A stretch of DNA of 64,000 nt from an uncultured Faecalibacterium sp. GTDB lineage: Bacteria > Bacillota > Clostridia > Oscillospirales > Ruminococcaceae. The stretch lies in the NCBI GenBank assembly GCA_934561115.1, contig CAKTFS010000001.1:1-64000 (forward strand), read 5' to 3'. This document shows positions 37,196 through 45,793 of the stretch, piece by piece. The position numbers and the translations under genes are program-made. The stretch's first letter is position 1; each line of letters opens with the position of its first letter. The notes beneath the pieces were generated by a model, which was not told the DNA's origin, did no database searches, and worked only from the letters and a program-made list of their open reading frames with translations.

Positions 37196-37980
37196 AACAG
37201 CACACAGAACGTTTTACCCCGGCGGCACTGACCCTCAGCGTGGTTACCGCAGCATTGGCAGACGGCATCCCGCAAGGCGTTCCGGTGCGCCGGGCACTGT
37301 GGCTGGGTGCAGTCAGCATGGTGTGTCTGTGCATCCTTTCGGCGCTGGCAGCGGCAGCGTTGCAGGGCAAAATGCCCTCCCTTGCGGTGCGGCTGGCGCT
37401 GACAGCCGGGCTTTTTATGGAGCTGGTGCACACCCTCGTACAGGCACAGGGGCTGTGCGCGGCAGAATTTTCCTCCATGGCACTGTTGGGCTTTCTGCCG
37501 CTGCTGCTCTGGGCAGGGTGGGGCGTCCGTCCCGCAAGCTGGAACGCCTCGGCGCGGGTGCTGTGGTGGTTTGCCGCCGTGGGCGGCGTTGTCTGCCTGC
37601 TGGGGCTTGCGGGGCAGTTGCACTGGTACCGGCTGCTCACCCCGGCACAGCCGACTGGAACAAACTGGAGTGTTCCGGTCTACGCTGAATACTTTGCCGG
37701 AGCGCTTCTGTGCGGTGCGCGGTCTGCCCGCCGCACGGTCTGGCTGCCGCTATGGGGCTTTGCGGTGCAGGCAGCGGCCTTGCTTGGCGGCGCTTTGCTG
37801 TTTGGCAGCGGCGCATACCCCCGGCTGGAGCTGCTGCGGGCGTGGAGCGGCGGCAGCTTTTCCCGCATGGATGCGCTGCTCTTGCTGCTGTGGCTGCTGT
37901 GCGCCGTCTACCGGGCAGCCATGCTGTGCGCCGCCATCCGCTTGCTCTGGCAGCAGCCGGAAGCCGAGGTGCAGCCATGA
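37192..37980 (+). CDS. GerAB-like membrane subunit, shortened
   Basis: A 262-residue, strongly hydrophobic protein with about eight membrane segments. GerAB proteins (APC-superfamily-like germinant-binding subunits) normally have ten segments in about 360 residues, so this one is short. Position between subunits A and C and the C-terminal block FSRMDALLLLLWLLCAVYRA, which resembles the RIDA...W region of GerAB, support the assignment; sequence similarity elsewhere is weak by eye. Both ends overlap neighbours by four bases. Confidence 0.65.
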   Translation: MKQHTERFTPAALTLSVVTAALADGIPQGVPVRRALWLGAVSMVCLCILSALAAAALQGKMPSLAVRLALTAGLFMELVHTLVQAQGLCAAEFSSMALLGFLPLLLWAGWGVRPASWNASARVLWWFAAVGGVVCLLGLAGQLHWYRLLTPAQPTGTNWSVPVYAEYFAGALLCGARSARRTVWLPLWGFAVQAAALLGGALLFGSGAYPRLELLRAWSGGSFSRMDALLLLLWLLCAVYRAAMLCAAIRLLWQQPEAEVQP

Positions 37981-38936
37981 AAAATACAAAACCTTACAAG
38001 CCCCTGCTGTATTTGCTGCTGGCAGGGTGGTGCCTCTTGTTTTTGCGCTGCGAAAGCACCGAGAAAAGCATGGTGCGGGCGGTGTATCTGGTACAGACCG
38101 AACAGGGGTATCAGGCAGGGCTGCTCTATCAGGCACCGCAGGCCGCCGCCGATGCCGCCGAAGCCTCTGCCGCATTGCAGTTTGTGCAGGCAGAGGGCCA
38201 AACGATGGAGCGGGCGCTGGCTGCGGCAGAGCAGGCACTGCCCCAAACCGCAAGCTACCGCCTGTGTGATTATCTGCTGCTGCCAAAAGCGGAAGAAACC
38301 TTATTAACAGAGTACGAGCAGCTGGTGCTGCGGCGCGGCTGCGGACGCACGGCGGCAAGGCTGCTTTGCGCCGAAGGGAAGATAGAACACCTTGCCGCAC
38401 AAGCTGCCCTGCCGGACGACCTGATGGCACAACTAAAGGCTGCAGCGCCCACCGCGCCACGGCTGTATGCCCATACAGAGCCGGGGCTTCTGCCCATTCT
38501 CGGGTGGAGCGCGGAAGAGGTGTCTTTGCAGGAAGGCAGTGTTCTGCATACTGTGGCGGGTAATACGCCCTTGTCCCCGGAGCAGGCCGAGATCTACCGT
38601 CTGCTTACCGGGCAGGGCGGCACCCGACAACTCTGGCTGGAAGGGGAGCGCATCGGCATCCGGCGCTGCATCGTTTCAGTTACCCTGCAAAAGGCGCAGG
38701 TGCTTGTACGGCTGGACTGTCAGCGTGCTGCCCACAGCCCGCTGCCCACGCAGGCACAGCGGCAACAGCTTGCGGCGCAGTGCACAGCGCTTTTGCAAAG
38801 CTGCTGGCAGCAGGGCGTGGATGTACTGCACCTGCAAGCCCGGGCAGCGCTGCGGGACAGCAATTCTGTAAGTTTTGACCCAACAAAAAACGCCTGCCCG
38901 CAATTGCGGACAGACGTGCATTTCATGCTGTATTAA
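37977..38936 (+). CDS. GerAC-like germination subunit C
   Basis: A 319-residue exported protein with an N-terminal hydrophobic segment (LLYLLLAGWCLLFLRC). GerAC proteins are lipoproteins; here no Cys has a perfect lipobox (LAGWC or FLRC are the nearest), so lipid attachment is uncertain. The C-terminal 200 residues have the alternating alpha/beta look of GerAC, and operon position after GerAA and GerAB is the main argument. Its last codons contain the terminator of the convergent histidine-kinase operon, and the two stop codons interlock (38933-38936). Confidence 0.65.
   Translation: MKNTKPYKPLLYLLLAGWCLLFLRCESTEKSMVRAVYLVQTEQGYQAGLLYQAPQAAADAAEASAALQFVQAEGQTMERALAAAEQALPQTASYRLCDYLLLPKAEETLLTEYEQLVLRRGCGRTAARLLCAEGKIEHLAAQAALPDDLMAQLKAAAPTAPRLYAHTEPGLLPILGWSAEEVSLQEGSVLHTVAGNTPLSPEQAEIYRLLTGQGGTRQLWLEGERIGIRRCIVSVTLQKAQVLVRLDCQRAAHSPLPTQAQRQQLAAQCTALLQSCWQQGVDVLHLQARAALRDSNSVSFDPTKNACPQLRTDVHFMLY
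38885..38917 (-). terminator. Minus-strand terminator of the phosphate-response operon, inside gerAC
   Basis: On the minus strand a 12-bp stem with two G-U pairs and loop AATT (38917-38906 with 38901-38890) is followed by six T. It lies 16 bases past the kinase stop codon, wholly within the 3' end of the convergent gerAC-like gene. Confidence 0.85.
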
Positions 38937-40282
38937 GAAGCAGTAGGGAAGGTGACGGTGATGGTAGTACCAACGTCTACCTGACTTTCCAGCTTGATGC
39001 GGGCGTTGTGGATGCGGGCAATGTGCTTGACGATGGCAAGACCAAGCCCGGTGCCGCCGGTGGCCTTGCTGCGGCTCTTGTCCACCCGGTAGAAGCGCTC
39101 GAACACGCTGGACTGCGCCTCCCGCGGGATGCCGATGCCGTTATCTGTTACGGTCAGGGTACAGTGCCCGTCACGGCTGCAAGCGGTAATGATCTGCACC
39201 TTACCGCCCGGGCGGTTGTAACGGATGGCGTTATCGCACAGGTTCTGGCACAGCTCATCCAGCAGCGCACGGCTGCCCAGCACCGGGGCGCTCTCGCCCA
39301 GATAGGTCAGGGAGATATACGCGCGGCGGGCGTTCAGCTTCTGGCGCTCCACACACTCTTTGGCCACCTCCAAAAGGTCTACCGTTTCCATCACAGGGGC
39401 GTCCCCGGTCTCGCTTACGGTATCCAGCTTGGAAAGCTGCAAAATGTCGTTGACCAGCTGGATCATGCGGGTGGCCTCGCTGTGGATCTTGCGGCCGAAA
39501 TCCGGCACATCCTCCGGTTTTGCAATGCCGGTCTCGATCAGCTCTGCATAGCCGGAAATGCTGGTCAGCGGGGTCTTGAGCTCGTGGCTGACATTGGCGG
39601 TAAATTCCTGCCGCATTTTCTCGTTGTTCTCCCGCAGAATGCGGTCAGAATGGATGCTCTCTGCAAAGGGGATCAGCTCCCGGTAGGGCACATTTTCCTG
39701 AATGTGATCCAGATCCTCGGTCATATTCAGCACCGGCTGTACCAGTGCCTTGGTCAGCAGGGCGGCCAGTACCGCAGCAGCCAGCATCAGTGCCACACAG
39801 CTCAGCACGATGGCCGGGATGGTGGCATCATAGATGGACCATACGGTCTCGGCATCCTGCGCCACGCGCAGCACGTCCCCGCTGGAAAGCCGGAGCGCAT
39901 AATAATAGGTCTCGTAGCCCATGGTCTGGGAATCGCGGATGTCCCGTCCCTCGCCGGTTGCAATGGCATCACGGATCTCCGGGCGGGTCAGATGGTTCTC
40001 CATGGGCTGGTCGGTGGCAGATTCAAACAGCACGCTGCCGTCCTGACTGATCAGCGTCACGCGCAGATCATCTGTCACAAAGGCGCTCAGCTGCGCCGGG
40101 TCTCCGGTCTGCTCGTACCCAGCGCACACAAGATCGGTCTCGCGCTCCAAACCCGACCATGCCTGCGCCGTAAAGGCTTTATGGAACACAAAAATGCACA
40201 GCGCTGCGGTGAATATAAGCCCCAGAAAGCCCATCAGGAACAACCGGTAGCTGATCTTTTCTTCCATGCTGCGCAGCTTCAT
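38933..40282 (-). CDS. Sensor histidine kinase, PhoR-like
   Basis: A 449-residue membrane kinase: two membrane segments (FLMGFLGLIFTAALCIFVF near residue 15 and AIVLSCVALMLAAAVLAALL near 170) flank an extracytoplasmic PAS-like sensor domain. A HAMP-like linker, the phospho-acceptor box FTANVSHELKTPLTSISGYA, and N, G1 and G2 boxes (NLCDNAIRYN, DNGIGIP, GGTGLGLAIVKH) follow. It is encoded after its response regulator with a four-base overlap and after a phosphate transporter, which with the upstream TTTACAT boxes points to phosphate sensing. Confidence 0.9.
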   Translation of the reverse strand: MKLRSMEEKISYRLFLMGFLGLIFTAALCIFVFHKAFTAQAWSGLERETDLVCAGYEQTGDPAQLSAFVTDDLRVTLISQDGSVLFESATDQPMENHLTRPEIRDAIATGEGRDIRDSQTMGYETYYYALRLSSGDVLRVAQDAETVWSIYDATIPAIVLSCVALMLAAAVLAALLTKALVQPVLNMTEDLDHIQENVPYRELIPFAESIHSDRILRENNEKMRQEFTANVSHELKTPLTSISGYAELIETGIAKPEDVPDFGRKIHSEATRMIQLVNDILQLSKLDTVSETGDAPVMETVDLLEVAKECVERQKLNARRAYISLTYLGESAPVLGSRALLDELCQNLCDNAIRYNRPGGKVQIITACSRDGHCTLTVTDNGIGIPREAQSSVFERFYRVDKSRSKATGGTGLGLAIVKHIARIHNARIKLESQVDVGTTITVTFPTAS

Positions 40283-40965
40283 TCTTCTTCGGCCTCCTCA
40301 TCGGTCAGCTTGTAGCCTACCTTGCGCACGGTGCAGATATAACGCCCCGCATCGCCCAGCTTTTTGCGCAGGGTGCGGATGTGCATATCCACGGTACGGC
40401 TCTCCACCGAGATGTCGGTGCCCCACACCACCTGCAAAATGGTCTCGCGGGTCACCACCAGACTGGTGTTTTCCAGCAGCAGCCGCAGCAGGCAGTATTC
40501 CTTGTAGGTCAGCTCCACAGGGGTGCTGTTTACCGTAACGCTGTGGCGGGCATTGTCCAGCTGGATCTCGTGGAAAACCAGCACGTCCGGCCTTACCTCC
40601 GGGGCAGAGCGCCGCAGCGCCACACGCACCCGGCTGAGGAACTCCATAATGCCAAAGGGCTTTGCAATGTAATCGTCCGCGCCGCAGTCCAGCCCGCGCA
40701 CAGTGTCCAGTTCGCTGGATTTTGCCGTGACCATAATAATGGGAAGCTTGCGCAGGGAAGGGGTGTTGCGCAGCTTTTTCAGGATGGAAAAGCCGTCCTC
40801 GCCGGGCAGCATCACGTCTAAGATCACCAGTTCCGGCTCGGCAGTGCGCATGGCCTGCCAGAAGGGCTCGGCGCTTTCAAAGCCCTGCACCTCGTAGCCG
40901 TTGGATTGCAAGGCATACTGCTCCAGCTCGCGGATGGAAGCATCGTCCTCTACAATATAGATCAT
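40279..40965 (-). CDS. OmpR/PhoB-family response regulator, PhoP-like
   Basis: A 228-residue DNA-binding regulator. The receiver domain has the acidic pocket (VEDD), phospho-acceptor Asp in LVILDVMLPGEDG, conserved Thr/Ser in IIMVTAKSS and Lys in YIAKPFG. The winged-helix domain includes LTYKEYCLLRLLLEN and the recognition block VDMHIRTLRKKL. It sits 3 bases after the Na/Pi-PhoU gene and overlaps the kinase by four bases. Together they form a phosphate-responsive operon. Confidence 0.92.
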   Translation of the reverse strand: MIYIVEDDASIRELEQYALQSNGYEVQGFESAEPFWQAMRTAEPELVILDVMLPGEDGFSILKKLRNTPSLRKLPIIMVTAKSSELDTVRGLDCGADDYIAKPFGIMEFLSRVRVALRRSAPEVRPDVLVFHEIQLDNARHSVTVNSTPVELTYKEYCLLRLLLENTSLVVTRETILQVVWGTDISVESRTVDMHIRTLRKKLGDAGRYICTVRKVGYKLTDEEAEEE

Positions 40966-40968
40966 AAC

Positions 40969-42750
40969 TCAATTCTCCTCAGCAGTCTGTCCGTCCGGGA
41001 ACAGATACCGCTCACGGTAGCGGCCCAGACGGCGGTGGAATTCTTCACTTTCCTTGGTGTCGTTGCCGTGGCGCAGGTCGTTCAGATAGGCGTGGGTGTC
41101 AAAGCTGTCCTGTGCCACCTCGATCTGCGCAACCGCCACATTACTGCAATGGTCGCACACACGCTCGTAGTTGGTCAGCATATCGTCCAGCACAAAGCCG
41201 TACTCGATGGAGCAGCTGCCGGCCTGCAAGCGGGCGATATGGCGCGCCTTGATGGCACGCACCAGTTCGTTGACCACGGCCTCCAGCGGCTCGACCTTGG
41301 AAGCAAGGTGCAGATCGCCCTTGCGGAAGGCATCGGTGGTGCGGCTCAGAGTATCCTGCACCGCATCCTCCAGCACCTGCAGCTCCTCCTGTGCATCCTT
41401 GGAGAAGTGGATGTCCTTCTGGTGCATCTCCTCGGCGGATTCCAGCAGGTTGACGGAATGATCGCTGATGCGCTCAAAATCGCTGATGGTGTGCAGCAGG
41501 GTGTTCACGCTCTGGCTGTCGGCATGGTTCAGCTCCCGGCCGGACAGCTTGACCAGATAGGTGCCCAGTGCGTCCTCGTACCGGTCTACCTTTTTTTCCT
41601 CGTCCCGCACCTTCTGGGCAAGCTCGTCGTTCCACTCGTGGGTCAGGCTCATGGCCTGCACCACGCCCACCCGGGCAAGCTCTGCCATTTCGGCGGTAGC
41701 AGCGCGGGCACGCTCCACAGCCACAGCGGGAGTGTTCAGCAGACGCTCATCCAGCAGAGCAAACTCCTCTTTTTCCGGGGAATCGGGAATGGTCAGGATG
41801 GCCAGCTTTTCCAGCCCGGTGGCAAAAGGCAGCAGAATGACGGTGGCCAGAATATTGAATATCGAGTGCACCACCGCAATGCCCCAGGCCTCAATGGTGG
41901 TATTCACAAAGGCAAAGTGGCAGACAGCGTTGAGCCCGTAGAACCCGAACAGGAAGATGGTCACACCGATAATGTTGAAGTACAGGTGCACCATGGCGGC
42001 ACGGCGGGCGTTTTTGTTCGCACCCACCGAGGACAGCAGTGCGGTCACACAGGTACCGATGTTCTGACCCATGATGATGGGGATGGCACTGCCGTAGGTA
42101 ATGACGCCGGTGGCGCTCAGCGCCTGCAGGATGCCCACGCTGGCGCTGGAGCTCTGGATGATGCCGGTGACCAGTGCACCCACCAGAACGCCCAGCAGGG
42201 GGTTGGAGAAGCGGGTGAACAGGCTGGTGAACCATGCCTCGTTCTGCAGCGGCAGCACCGCGTTGGACATGGTGGTCATGCCGGTCATCAGCACGGCAAA
42301 GCCGATGAGGATGGTGCCCACGCCTTTTTTCTTCTCACTCTTACACATATACAGCAAAATGCCGATAAATGCAAGCACCGGGCTGAAAGAAGTGGGTTTG
42401 AGCAGCTGGATGAACAGGCTGTCGCCCTGCAAGCCGGAAAGGCTCAGGATCCAGCTGGTCACGGTGGTACCCACGTTGCTGCCCATGATCACGCCAATGG
42501 CCTGATGCAGCTCCATGATGCCGCTGTTGACAAAGCCCACCACCATAACGGTGGTAGCGCTGGAACTCTGGATGACGGCGGTCACGCACAGACCCAGAAA
42601 AAAGCCCTTGAGGGGGTTATCGGTCAGTTTGCTGAGAATTTTTTGCAGCTGGCCGCCGGCCTGCTTTTCCAGTGCCTTGCCCATGATGTCCATACCGAAC
42701 AAAAACAGGGCCAGACCTCCCAGCAGCGAAAAGACATTAAAAATGGTCAT
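40969..42750 (-). CDS. Na/phosphate cotransporter with C-terminal PhoU-like domain
   Basis: An NptA-type transporter of 593 residues. The membrane half carries the two inverted QSSS repeats (VIQSSSATTVMVV and IIQSSSASVGIL) with GSNVGTTVTSWILSLSG and GQNIGTCVTALLSSVG. From about residue 350 the chain is cytoplasmic and helical, with PhoU-like repeats (TISDFERISDHSVNLLE, then MLTNYERVCDHCSNVAV). PhoU domains restrain phosphate uptake and signalling. AGGA lies about 10 bases before the ATG at 42750; an earlier in-frame start at 42798 would sit in the promoter. Confidence 0.93.
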   Translation of the reverse strand: MTIFNVFSLLGGLALFLFGMDIMGKALEKQAGGQLQKILSKLTDNPLKGFFLGLCVTAVIQSSSATTVMVVGFVNSGIMELHQAIGVIMGSNVGTTVTSWILSLSGLQGDSLFIQLLKPTSFSPVLAFIGILLYMCKSEKKKGVGTILIGFAVLMTGMTTMSNAVLPLQNEAWFTSLFTRFSNPLLGVLVGALVTGIIQSSSASVGILQALSATGVITYGSAIPIIMGQNIGTCVTALLSSVGANKNARRAAMVHLYFNIIGVTIFLFGFYGLNAVCHFAFVNTTIEAWGIAVVHSIFNILATVILLPFATGLEKLAILTIPDSPEKEEFALLDERLLNTPAVAVERARAATAEMAELARVGVVQAMSLTHEWNDELAQKVRDEEKKVDRYEDALGTYLVKLSGRELNHADSQSVNTLLHTISDFERISDHSVNLLESAEEMHQKDIHFSKDAQEELQVLEDAVQDTLSRTTDAFRKGDLHLASKVEPLEAVVNELVRAIKARHIARLQAGSCSIEYGFVLDDMLTNYERVCDHCSNVAVAQIEVAQDSFDTHAYLNDLRHGNDTKESEEFHRRLGRYRERYLFPDGQTAEEN

Positions 42751-42797
42751 AAGTGTTTTCCTCACTTTATCTTGACGTGTTTTTCTCCTGTGCTTCA

Positions 42798-42868
42798 AGT
42801 ATAGAAAAACAATGTAAAATCTGAAATCGACGAAATGTAAAACCCATGTAAAGTAAGAAAAATGTAAA
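42798..42868 (-). promoter_or_regulatory. Pho-type operator and promoter of the transporter-PhoP/PhoR operon
   Basis: On the minus strand there are four TTTACAT boxes (complement of ATGTAAA at 42812, 42835, 42846 and 42862). The middle two are exactly 11 bases apart, the spacing of Firmicute PhoP direct repeats (TTxACA-type). A TATACT -10 lies at 42803-42798 with no good -35, as in activator-dependent promoters; the paired boxes then fall at roughly -44 to -61. Confidence 0.7.
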
Positions 42869-42936
42869 AATCCTGTGCACGGGCTGCGATGCAGCGTCGG
42901 TTTCCTGCCGCGGGTACAAAAACAGCATCCCGGGCG

Positions 42937-42965
42937 TTGTATTTGCCGCCGAATTTTATTATAAT
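42937..42965 (+). promoter_or_regulatory. SigA-type promoter for hprK
   Basis: TTGTAT at 42937-42942, a 17-base spacer and TATAAT at 42960-42965. It diverges from the phosphate operon promoter across the same 269-base gap. Confidence 0.8.
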
Positions 42966-43019
42966 AGGAATAAGAGCGCCCGCAGCACAGCGTGGCAAGA
43001 GGATACAGGAGGAACCAGG

Positions 43020-43955
43020 ATGGGTACGTTCAATGTTTCGCTTAAAACGCTGACCGACCGCGTCAGCATGGAAGTAGTATACACCCCCCGTGAGCTGGAT
43101 GAGATCAGTGTGGAGATCGCCGAGGTCAACCGCCCGGGTCTGTTTCTGGCGGGCTACTATGATTACTTCGATAAGCTTCGCCTGCAGATCATGGGTCTGG
43201 CAGAGATGAACTTTCTGTCCGGTCTGACGGCAGAAAAGCGCTACGAGGCACTGGAGCAGCTGTTCCGGCAGCAGCCCCCGGCGGTCATCGTCTGCCGCAG
43301 CGAGGAACTGACCCCCTTCCCGGAGATGCAGCAGCTGGCGCAGAAGCACGCAGTTGCCCTGCTGCGCTCTAACGAGACTACCTGCACCCTGATGGGCAGT
43401 CTGATCAGCGTGCTGAACCTGGAACTTGCGCCCCGCATCACCCGGCATGGCGTGCTGGTGGAGGTGTACGGCGAGGGCATCCTGATTTTGGGCGACAGCG
43501 GCATCGGCAAAAGCGAGCTGGCCATTGAGCTGGTCAAGCGCGGTCACCGTCTGGTGGCAGATGATGCCGTGGAGCTGCGCAAGGTGTCCAACCGCCAGAT
43601 CATGGGCACCGCACCGGAAAATATCCGCCATTTTATCGAGTTGCGCGGCATTGGCATCGTCAACGTGGCCCGCGTGTACGGCGTGGGCGCCGTCAAGCTG
43701 AGCGAAAGTCTGGATCTGGTGGTGCAGCTGGAAGCGTGGGACCCCACCAAGAACTACCAGCGCACCGGTCTGGAAAGCGAATACTATGACATTCTGGGCG
43801 TCAGCATTCCCAGCACCAGCATTCCTGTTTCTCCCGGCCGTAATCTGGCTGTGGTGCTGGAGACCGCAGCCATCAATAACCGCCAGAAGAAGATGGGCTA
43901 CAACGCAGCCAAGGAGCTGCTGATCCGGCTGGGGCTGGATGACAAAATGGACTGA
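43020..43955 (+). CDS. hprK: HPr kinase/phosphorylase
   Basis: Bifunctional enzyme that phosphorylates HPr on serine to drive carbon catabolite control in Firmicutes, and removes the phosphate. It has 311 residues. The Walker A loop is GDSGIGKSELAIEL, followed by GHRLVADDAVEL and the HprK signature IELRGIGIVNVARVYGVGAV, then the C-terminal K-4 loop region (SIPVSPGRNLAVVLETAA). GGAGGAACC precedes the ATG. It leads hprK-murB-rapZ-whiA-dnaE. Confidence 0.96.
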   Translation: MGTFNVSLKTLTDRVSMEVVYTPRELDEISVEIAEVNRPGLFLAGYYDYFDKLRLQIMGLAEMNFLSGLTAEKRYEALEQLFRQQPPAVIVCRSEELTPFPEMQQLAQKHAVALLRSNETTCTLMGSLISVLNLELAPRITRHGVLVEVYGEGILILGDSGIGKSELAIELVKRGHRLVADDAVELRKVSNRQIMGTAPENIRHFIELRGIGIVNVARVYGVGAVKLSESLDLVVQLEAWDPTKNYQRTGLESEYYDILGVSIPSTSIPVSPGRNLAVVLETAAINNRQKKMGYNAAKELLIRLGLDDKMD

Positions 43956-43984
43956 TCTTCCCGATAAAAAAGGAGCCTGACCCT

Positions 43985-44881
43985 ATGGAACAACTCAAGC
44001 AGCTGCTGACCGCAGCAGGCATTGCTTATAAAGAAAACGAGCCGCTGGCAGCGCATTGTACCTTTAAGATCGGCGGCCCGGCGCGGCTGTTCGTGCAGCC
44101 GGTAGACCATGCACAGCTTTGCCGCGCCGTTGCCCTGTGCAAGGCGCAGGGCGTCCGCTATTATCTGCTGGGCAACGGCAGCAATATCCTGTTTGCCGAC
44201 GAGGGCTACGATGGTGCGGTGCTGGATATCTCCTCCATGCAGGACGCTGTGGAGGTGCACGGCACACAGCTCACCGCCGGGGCGGGCGTGCGGCTCTCGG
44301 CACTGTGCAAAACGGCGCTGGAGCATGGCCTGACCGGGCTGGAATTTGCCTACGGCATCCCCGGTACGGTGGGCGGCGCAGTCTACATGAACGCCGGTGC
44401 CTACGGCGGCGAGATGAAGGATGTGCTGACCACAGTGCAGCACCTTACCGTCGAGGGCGAAGTGAAAGAAACGGCAGCATCAGAACTTGACCTGCGCTAT
44501 CGCCACAGCATTTTTGAAGAAAACGGCGGCTGCATCCTCTCGGCGCAGTTTGCCCTGACTCCGGGCGAACCGGAAGCCATCCGCGCTAAAATGGACGAGC
44601 TGATGGCAAAGCGGCTGGACAAGCAGCCGCTGGATAAGCCCAGCGCAGGCAGCACCTTCAAGCGCCCGGCGGGCGCTTTTGCTGCGGCGCTCATCGACCA
44701 GTGCGGTCTGCGGGGCTACCAACACGGCGGTGCCGCCGTCAGCGAGAAGCACTGCGGCTTTGTGGTGAACCTTGGCGGCGCAACCTGCGCCGATGTGCTG
44801 GCGCTGTGCGAGGAAGTACGCACCATCGTAAAAGAAAAGACCGGCTACGATCTGGAAAAAGAGATCCGCGTAGTCCGCTGA
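43985..44881 (+). CDS. murB: UDP-N-acetylenolpyruvoylglucosamine reductase
   Basis: FAD- and NADPH-dependent enzyme that completes UDP-MurNAc for peptidoglycan. The FAD-binding part shows TFKIGGPARLFVQP, LGNGSNILFADEG and IPGTVGGAVYMNAGAYGGEM; the catalytic Ser lies in PSAGSTFKRP, and the end has SEKHCGFVVNLGGAT. The length of 298 residues fits the short type II enzymes of Gram-positives. It is placed 29 bases after hprK and 32 before rapZ. Confidence 0.96.
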   Translation: MEQLKQLLTAAGIAYKENEPLAAHCTFKIGGPARLFVQPVDHAQLCRAVALCKAQGVRYYLLGNGSNILFADEGYDGAVLDISSMQDAVEVHGTQLTAGAGVRLSALCKTALEHGLTGLEFAYGIPGTVGGAVYMNAGAYGGEMKDVLTTVQHLTVEGEVKETAASELDLRYRHSIFEENGGCILSAQFALTPGEPEAIRAKMDELMAKRLDKQPLDKPSAGSTFKRPAGAFAAALIDQCGLRGYQHGGAAVSEKHCGFVVNLGGATCADVLALCEEVRTIVKEKTGYDLEKEIRVVR

Positions 44882-44913
44882 ACTGCGGGAATAGAGGGAG
44901 TGGGGGAACACAG

Positions 44914-45777
44914 ATGGAACTGTTGATCGTCAGCGGGCTTTCCGGCGCGGGAAAGTCTGTGGCTATGAATGCGCTGGAGGATATCGGATATTTCTGCATC
45001 GATAACGTCCCGGCGGGGTTGCTGCCCAGCATTACGGCGTTTTCCAAGGCAGGCGGCAACCAGTTGGAGCGGGTGGCACTTTCCATGGATGTGCGCGGCT
45101 GCCGCAGCAGGGAACAGATCGAGACTGCCCTGCAGCAGCTGGACGATCAGAAAACACCCTACAAGATCCTGTTTCTGGATGCACCGGACGATGTGCTGAT
45201 GCGCCGTTACAGCGAGACCCGACGCCGCCATCCCATCAGCATTGCAGAGGGCATCTCTACCCGGGATGCTTTTTTGAAAGAGCGGCAGATCCTACAGCCC
45301 TTAAAAGACCGCGCAGACTATACCATCAACACCGGCCTGCTCTCCACCTCCCAGAACAAAGAACGCATCTGCGATCTGTTTCTGAAAAACGGCGGAGCGA
45401 AAAATGCCATGCGGCTCACCATTATGTCCTTCGGGTTCAAGTTTGGTCTGCCGCCGGAAGCCGACCTTGTGCTGGATGTACGCTGCTTGCCCAACCCCTT
45501 CTATGTGCCGGAACTGAAGCACAAGACCGGGCTGGATCAGGAGGTGGTGGATTTTGTTATGGGCCACCCCGAAGCACAGGAGCTGCTGCACCGGTACGAG
45601 AACTTTTTGCAGTACGCCCTGCCGCTCTATGTCAAGGAAGGCAAAAGCCAGCTGACCATTGCGGTGGGCTGCACGGGCGGCAAGCACCGCTCCATCACAT
45701 TCGCACGCAAGCTTGCGGAATACTGCACCTCTCTGGGCTACGAGCCCGGGGTGCAGCACCGGGACGCCGTGCGCTGA
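44914..45777 (+). CDS. rapZ: RNase adaptor/nucleotide-binding protein RapZ (YvcJ)
   Basis: A P-loop protein of the RapZ/YvcJ family. VSGLSGAGKSVAMNALED is the Walker A region, followed by GYFCIDNVPAGLLP, FLDAPDDVLMRRYSETRRRH and the C-terminal domain with VGCTGGKHRSITFARKLAE. It has 287 residues. In Firmicutes the protein binds nucleotides and affects competence and envelope control; the RNA-adaptor role is known from enterobacteria. The ATG at 44914 has GGGGG upstream. Most Firmicutes have yvcK between rapZ and whiA; here whiA follows directly. Confidence 0.95.
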   Translation: MELLIVSGLSGAGKSVAMNALEDIGYFCIDNVPAGLLPSITAFSKAGGNQLERVALSMDVRGCRSREQIETALQQLDDQKTPYKILFLDAPDDVLMRRYSETRRRHPISIAEGISTRDAFLKERQILQPLKDRADYTINTGLLSTSQNKERICDLFLKNGGAKNAMRLTIMSFGFKFGLPPEADLVLDVRCLPNPFYVPELKHKTGLDQEVVDFVMGHPEAQELLHRYENFLQYALPLYVKEGKSQLTIAVGCTGGKHRSITFARKLAEYCTSLGYEPGVQHRDAVR

Positions 45778-45793
45778 AAACAGAGGAAATACT

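Noticed and set aside
37192..37980. Frameshifted full-length GerAB
   Set aside because: The frame is clean and joined to both neighbours by four-base overlaps, and no leftover GerAB-like segment is seen in the other frames.
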